Translations under genes and position numbers: made by a program
Shown here: piece by piece, positions 60,308 to 64,000 of the stretch
How positions within the stretch are numbered: the first letter of the stretch is position 1
Layout of the letters: each line of letters begins with the position of its first letter
From: Acrocarpospora corrugata
GTDB lineage: Bacteria > Actinomycetota > Actinomycetes > Streptosporangiales > Streptosporangiaceae
NCBI RefSeq assembly: GCF_009687845.1
Contig: NZ_BLAD01000063.1
Location: forward strand, 1 to 64,000
DNA length: 64,000 bases
Reading direction: 5' to 3'
The notes under the pieces: model-generated
What the model was told of the DNA's origin: nothing
Seen by the model: only the letters and a program-made list of their open reading frames with translations
The model's database searches: none

Positions 60308-61449
60308 ACGAGTCGCTGCTGCGGGAGCTGGTGCCCGCGGTGATCGGTCTCCTCCTCCGTCGCGGAGCCGACTTCGCGGCGGCCGAGGACGCCGTGCAGG
60401 ACGCCCTGGTCGAGGCCGTCCGCGTGTGGCCGGACAGCCCGCCGCAGGACCCCAAGGGCTGGCTGGTCACCGTGGCCTGGCGTAAGTTCCTCGACGCCGC
60501 CCGTGCCGATAGTTCCCGACGGCACCGCGAGGTACGCGTCGAGGGCGAGCCCATGCCCGGCCCTGGCGAGGCGGCGGACGACACACTCCGGCTGTACTTC
60601 CTGTGCGCGCACCCGTCCCTGACACCGGCCTCGGCCGTCGCGCTCACGCTGCGCGCGGTCGGCGGCCTGACCACGCGTCAGATCGCGCGGGCCTACCTGG
60701 TGCCGGAGGCGACCATGGCCCAGCGGATCAGCAGGGCCAAGCGGACCGTCTCGGGCGCCCAGTTCAACCAGCCAGGGAACGTCGCCACGGTGCTGCGTGT
60801 GCTCTACCTGGTCTTCAACGAGGGCTACTCCGGCGACGTCGACCTCGTCGCCGAGGCGATCCGGCTCACTCGCCAGCTGGCGGCCAGGACCAAACACGAG
60901 GAGGTCGCGGGCCTGCTCGCGCTCATGCTGCTGCACCACGCCCGGCGGCCGGCACGGACCGGCCCCGACGGCAGGCTCGTGCCCCTCGCCGAGCAGGACC
61001 GCAGCCGGTGGAACACCCGCCTGATCGCCGAGGGTGTCGACGTGCTCCAGAAAGCCCTCACCCGCGACCGCCTGGGCGAGTTCCAGGCCCAGGCCGCCAT
61101 CGCCGCGCTGCACGCCGACGCCCAGGCCGCCGAGGAGACCGACTGGGTGCAGATCGTCGAGTGGTACGACGAACTGGTGCGCCTCACCGACAGCCCGGTG
61201 GCCCGCCTCAACCGGGCCGTCGCGGTCGGCGAGGCCGACGGCCCGCGGGCCGGCCTGGCCGCCCTGGCGGAGCTCGACCCCGCCCTGCCCCGCCACACCG
61301 CCGCAGCGGCGTACCTGCACGAGCGTGACGGTGACCCGGTGACCGCGGCACGGCTCTACGCCGAAGCCGCCCGATCAGCGTCCAACCTCCCCGAACGCGA
61401 CCATCTCACGCGACAGGCCGCACGGCTCAACGCGCAACTGCGCAGTTGA
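60304..61449 (+). CDS. ECF42-type RNA polymerase sigma factor with C-terminal TPR-like extension
   Basis: A 381-residue sigma factor. Region 2 is at residues 10-75 (AVIGLLLRRGADFAAAEDAV, QDALVEAVRVWPDSPPQDPK, GWLVTVAWRKFLDAARADSS). Region 4 is at about 110-160 (ALTLRAVGGLTTRQIARAYL, VPEATMAQRISRAKRTV). The extension carries LYLVFNEGYSGDVDLVAEAI and TPR-like helices (SPVARLNRAVAVGEADGPRA). The GTG start overlaps the DGPF gene. It is a second, diverged pair in this window rather than a recent duplicate of the first. No anti-sigma gene is adjacent. Confidence 0.9.
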   Translation: MNESLLRELVPAVIGLLLRRGADFAAAEDAVQDALVEAVRVWPDSPPQDPKGWLVTVAWRKFLDAARADSSRRHREVRVEGEPMPGPGEAADDTLRLYFLCAHPSLTPASAVALTLRAVGGLTTRQIARAYLVPEATMAQRISRAKRTVSGAQFNQPGNVATVLRVLYLVFNEGYSGDVDLVAEAIRLTRQLAARTKHEEVAGLLALMLLHHARRPARTGPDGRLVPLAEQDRSRWNTRLIAEGVDVLQKALTRDRLGEFQAQAAIAALHADAQAAEETDWVQIVEWYDELVRLTDSPVARLNRAVAVGEADGPRAGLAALAELDPALPRHTAAAAYLHERDGDPVTAARLYAEAARSASNLPERDHLTRQAARLNAQLRS

Positions 61450-61579
61450 CCGGCGTTCACCGCCCGGATTCGCCGCGATCCTGGACACGCTGGGCAGCCC
61501 GCCCGTTCTCTCAGAGCGGACAACCTAGATCAACACGAGGGGTGATCATCTTTTAGCGTGAAAGAGATCTATGTCCACA

Positions 61580-61597
61580 ACAGAAAGGCTGTTCTGT
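61580..61597 (+). promoter_or_regulatory. Small hairpin over the ribosome site of the ricin-like gene
   Basis: ACAGAA (61580-61585) and TTCTGT (61592-61597) can pair around AGGCTG, immediately before the ATG at 61599. The stem would hide the GAAAGG ribosome site. It may modulate translation or be chance. Confidence 0.3.
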
Positions 61598-61598
61598 C

Positions 61599-62123
61599 AT
61601 GAAACGAATCCTGCGCCGTGTCGGAGGGGTGCTGGGTGGCCTGCTGATGGTGTGGACGGTCGTCGGGGTCGCGGCTCCCGCGTCCGCCGCCGTGCCGTAC
61701 ACGGTCTACATCCGGCAGGAGGTGGCTCTGACGCGCAGTCTCGGCATCCTCGGCACCGCCGAGACGCGGGACCCGGTGAACGAGCTGCTCGGCTCGGCCA
61801 AGTTATGGGAGATGAACCACATCCAGACCTACCAGGGCTCGTGGGTGGTGACCTTCGAGTACAGCAACTCCAACCTCTGCCTGGACAAGTCCATGGACAC
61901 CACCGGGAACACCAACGTGTACCTCTATCCCTGTAGCGGGGCACAGAACCAGAAGTGGCTGCTCCAGAAGACGGGCTCGATCTCCGGGGCGAACCTCCAC
62001 TACATCCGGACGTTCTACCAGGGCGTCGGCGGGGGAGCCTGCCTGAAGACCAACACCACCGGTCTCTCCTCGGTGGGCGCGTGCAACGCCGACGTGGACG
62101 AATACGCCATTTACGCCCTCTGA
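61599..62123 (+). CDS. Exported ricin-type lectin-like protein
   Basis: A 174-residue secreted protein. It has a signal peptide (RVGGVLGGLLMVWTVVGVAA, cleavage near ASA-AV). The mature part of about 140 residues includes a ricin-type subdomain (SNLCLDKSMDTTGNTNVYLY then CSGAQNQKWLLQKTG) and a second cysteine-bearing loop (GGACLKTNTTGLSSVGACNA). It is similar in plan to the protein at 42334-42918. GAAAGG lies about nine bases before the ATG. It converges on the GH64 gene, whose product also ends in a ricin-type domain. The sugar bound is unknown. Confidence 0.7.
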   Translation: MKRILRRVGGVLGGLLMVWTVVGVAAPASAAVPYTVYIRQEVALTRSLGILGTAETRDPVNELLGSAKLWEMNHIQTYQGSWVVTFEYSNSNLCLDKSMDTTGNTNVYLYPCSGAQNQKWLLQKTGSISGANLHYIRTFYQGVGGGACLKTNTTGLSSVGACNADVDEYAIYAL

Positions 62124-62179
62124 TGTTCCGTTAAAAGGGGTAGAGCAGGCGGCGTCGCAGCGTGACGCCGCCTGCTTCG

Positions 62180-63826
62180 TCAGGGTTGGATGACGAATCG
62201 GAACGACTGCGCGCCGCTGCCGTTGCAGGTGTACTGCACCAACTGGACGCTGTCGGCGGTGGACGCGCCGGGTACGTCGGCGCACTTGCCGCTGTGCCGG
62301 GCCGTGAAGTGGTAGTAACCGCCGCCTTCGGAAACGGCCAGCCATTGCTGGTTGTTGCCGCCGCCATAGGCCCAGAGGTGCAGCAACGCGTTGTCCGCGG
62401 TGGACACCCCGCTCACGTCCAGCACCTGGGCGGGGTTGTTGCGGTTGTTGATCCGCACGTAGCCGCCGCTGGTGGGCTGGAGCTGGAACTGCTGCGCGTA
62501 GGAGTTGTTGCAGGTGTACTGCTGGATCGCCGTCCCGTTCGCGGTGCCGGAGGAACGGGCGTCAAGGCACTTGCCGCTGGTCTTGTTGACCAGGCTGACC
62601 CACGAGGCCGGGGGATTGGGGTCCACGGGGCCGCCGGCGCCGAACGGGCTCAGGATGATGCCGGCCGAGCGCGGGTCGCCGTCGTGCACCAGCGATTCGA
62701 AGGCGCCGACGTCGTCGAAGGCGAAGGCGTAGGCTTTCCTGTCGACCATGTTCGCGTGAATGATCTTCGCGTACTGGTTGGTCGGGTTGTTGAGGTAGAA
62801 CTGGGACGCGTCCAGGCTGGGCTGGGTGTCGATGGTGCCGAGGGTGCCGCGGTTCAGGGCGGCGCACAGCGTGCGGGCGATCGGCCCGACGACCTGGTCG
62901 TTGGGCGCGTGCAGGTTGCCGTCACAGCCCCAGACATGGGCGCTGGTCGGCTTGTTGAACGACGCGACCTGCTGTCCGGCGGAGTTGGTGAAGTTCATGA
63001 CGTTGCCGCTGGTCCGGCCGAAGTACCTGATGGCGGGCTGGTCGGTGAACGGCACCACCGTCAGCGTCCTGCCGGTGTAGGCGTTCCACGCCGACGTGAT
63101 GTATCCGTCCAGGTAGGTGGGGCTGAACAGGCCGGCGTCGGCCGCCTTGCCCGGCGCGAGGACGCGCAGCACGGTGCCGTCGGAACGGGTGTAGGCGGTG
63201 TTCGCCCACCCGGCCTGCGCCCGGATCGAGTTGATCGTGGTCTGGCGCCCGTTGGAGACGACGTCGCCGGTGCGCTTGGTGGCCCCGCTGGCGCCGGTCA
63301 CGGTGACGGCGTGCGGGACGGCGAACATGTCGACCTGGGAGCTGTTGAGCCAGAGCCCGGCGTCGTTGTAGGTGAACTCGCTCCAGTCGAACAGGATGTC
63401 GCGGTTCGCGTCGCCGCCCGCCCACGGCGCGGGTTGCACCAGTCCGTCGGGGGTCAGGAAGAACTTGAGTTTCTCGCCGAAGGAGAAGTACGCCCGGCCG
63501 GAGAAGCCGCGCGGGAACCGGATCGTCGTGCTGGCACCGTTTCCGGGTCCGGCGATGGACGCGTCCGGGGCCGGTGACGGCGGAATCTGGCCGCCGGTCC
63601 AGGGCACGAAGGTGCCGGCCGCGTTGACGTAGCCGAGCCGGCCGGTGCTGAGGTTGACGCCGATCACGTATAGATAGACCGCGTCGGCGCGGCCGGTGCT
63701 GTTGGTGACGGTCACGGGCAGGAGAGCGGGTCCGATCGCCTGGGCGGGCGCGGCGGCGGCGAGCGCGATCGGGATGGCCATGGCGATCGCGGCCAGGGTG
63801 CCTAAGACCCTTCGCTTGGTAGGCAT
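62180..63826 (-). CDS. Exported GH64 beta-1,3-glucanase with ricin-type domain
   Basis: A 548-residue secreted enzyme. It has a signal peptide (RRVLGTLAAIAMAIPIALAA, cleavage near AQA-IG). The GH64 (laminaripentaose-producing, thaumatin-like) catalytic domain runs about 35-415: LLPVTVTNSTGRADAVYLYV, FDWSEFTYNDAGLWLNSSQV, DMFAVPHAVTV, then LCAALNRGTL and YAKIIHANMVDRKAYAFAFD. The C-terminal 125 residues are a ricin-type beta-trefoil (GKCLDARSSGTANGTAIQQY, GNNQQWLAV). It would cut beta-1,3-glucan of fungal walls. GAGGA lies eight bases before the ATG at 63826; the frame is open further upstream to 63943. A LacI-type palindrome lies 143 bases upstream. Confidence 0.9.
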   Translation of the reverse strand: MPTKRRVLGTLAAIAMAIPIALAAAAPAQAIGPALLPVTVTNSTGRADAVYLYVIGVNLSTGRLGYVNAAGTFVPWTGGQIPPSPAPDASIAGPGNGASTTIRFPRGFSGRAYFSFGEKLKFFLTPDGLVQPAPWAGGDANRDILFDWSEFTYNDAGLWLNSSQVDMFAVPHAVTVTGASGATKRTGDVVSNGRQTTINSIRAQAGWANTAYTRSDGTVLRVLAPGKAADAGLFSPTYLDGYITSAWNAYTGRTLTVVPFTDQPAIRYFGRTSGNVMNFTNSAGQQVASFNKPTSAHVWGCDGNLHAPNDQVVGPIARTLCAALNRGTLGTIDTQPSLDASQFYLNNPTNQYAKIIHANMVDRKAYAFAFDDVGAFESLVHDGDPRSAGIILSPFGAGGPVDPNPPASWVSLVNKTSGKCLDARSSGTANGTAIQQYTCNNSYAQQFQLQPTSGGYVRINNRNNPAQVLDVSGVSTADNALLHLWAYGGGNNQQWLAVSEGGGYYHFTARHSGKCADVPGASTADSVQLVQYTCNGSGAQSFRFVIQP

Positions 63827-63968
63827 TGCGAAAGTCCTCACATTCGTCGAGTGATGACGGTCGCTGGCTTCGCCGGGGGCTGAGGGCGGCTCAGGCAAGA
63901 GGAGCGGGACGGGTTCCCTCGCGAGGCGAAGATTCACGAGCACTCATCCTGGAAGAGCGTTTAGCGGG

Positions 63969-63980
63969 GAGAGCGCTCTC
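63969..63980. promoter_or_regulatory. LacI-type palindromic operator upstream of the GH64 glucanase
   Basis: GAGAGCGCTCTC is a perfect 12-base palindrome with the AGCGCT core typical of LacI-family operators controlling actinomycete glucanases and cellulases (CebR/CelR boxes are TGGGAGCGCTCCCA). It lies 143 bases before the GH64 start. No LacI gene is within the window. Confidence 0.55.
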
Positions 63981-64000
63981 GCAGATTAGGCCGGGCTCCA

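Noticed and set aside
1-64000. CRISPR arrays, tRNA and rRNA genes
   Set aside because: No regularly spaced direct repeats, tRNA cloverleaf sequence or rRNA-like conserved stretch was seen on either strand.

Overview
The window is high-GC actinobacterial DNA. Actinomycete-type regulators (AfsR/BTAD proteins, ECF sigma factors with accessory C-terminal regions, a LexA repressor, a TIR-like FxsC protein), GTG starts with 4-base overlaps, many exported proteins and single ricin-type domains point to a filamentous actinomycete. A member of the Streptosporangiaceae or a near relative is my inference. No rRNA, tRNA, CRISPR array or replication origin was seen.

Layout. 0-8.7 kb: the C-terminal part of FxsC, an ECF42-type sigma factor with its DGPF/YCII partner, an AfsR-like regulator, a MerR-HEAT regulator with a HEAT partner behind a near-perfect operator, a GNAT acetyltransferase and a LexA-type protein. 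9-17.7 kb: an exported GH43-like enzyme, a Tn554-like three-gene element bounded by a 12-bp inverted repeat (its tnpB frame is broken), a DUF1835 protein behind a structured leader, and an SdsA-type alkyl sulfatase. 17.7-26.8 kb: an operator-like inverted repeat in front of an orphan FtsX permease, a methyltransferase, a divergent LysR/MFS pair, a SigE-type ECF operon, a reductase and an exported SGNH esterase.

27-39.2 kb is an accessory region mixing intact and decayed genes: CHAT-TPR and MFS remnants, a HAD hydrolase, a pentapeptide-repeat protein, an EACC1-caspase-WD40 conflict module, a Tn3 transposase remnant, a trpB-trpA-gntR operon with a 16-bp palindrome over its promoter, and a broken nSTAND1-WD40 gene. 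39.2-50.4 kb holds a second AfsR-like regulator followed by five co-directional exported proteins: a ricin-like protein, an unknown, a lysozyme-like/golvesin-like protein, an HExxH protease fused to a propeller-like domain, and a lipoprotein. This looks like an undescribed extracellular module.

50.6-64 kb: a WYL regulator with RidA, a DUF488 protein, two inverted copies of a two-domain VOC gene sharing 111 identical bases, an aldehyde dehydrogenase, a frame-broken histidine kinase with a LuxR-type response regulator, a second DGPF/ECF42 pair, a ricin-like secreted protein, and a GH64 beta-1,3-glucanase with a LacI-type palindrome upstream.

Several frames are broken by single-base changes, partly in short G/C or T runs. 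Some calls of 'pseudogene' may therefore be sequencing errors. Start codons were chosen from ribosome binding sites and family lengths and are uncertain where stated.
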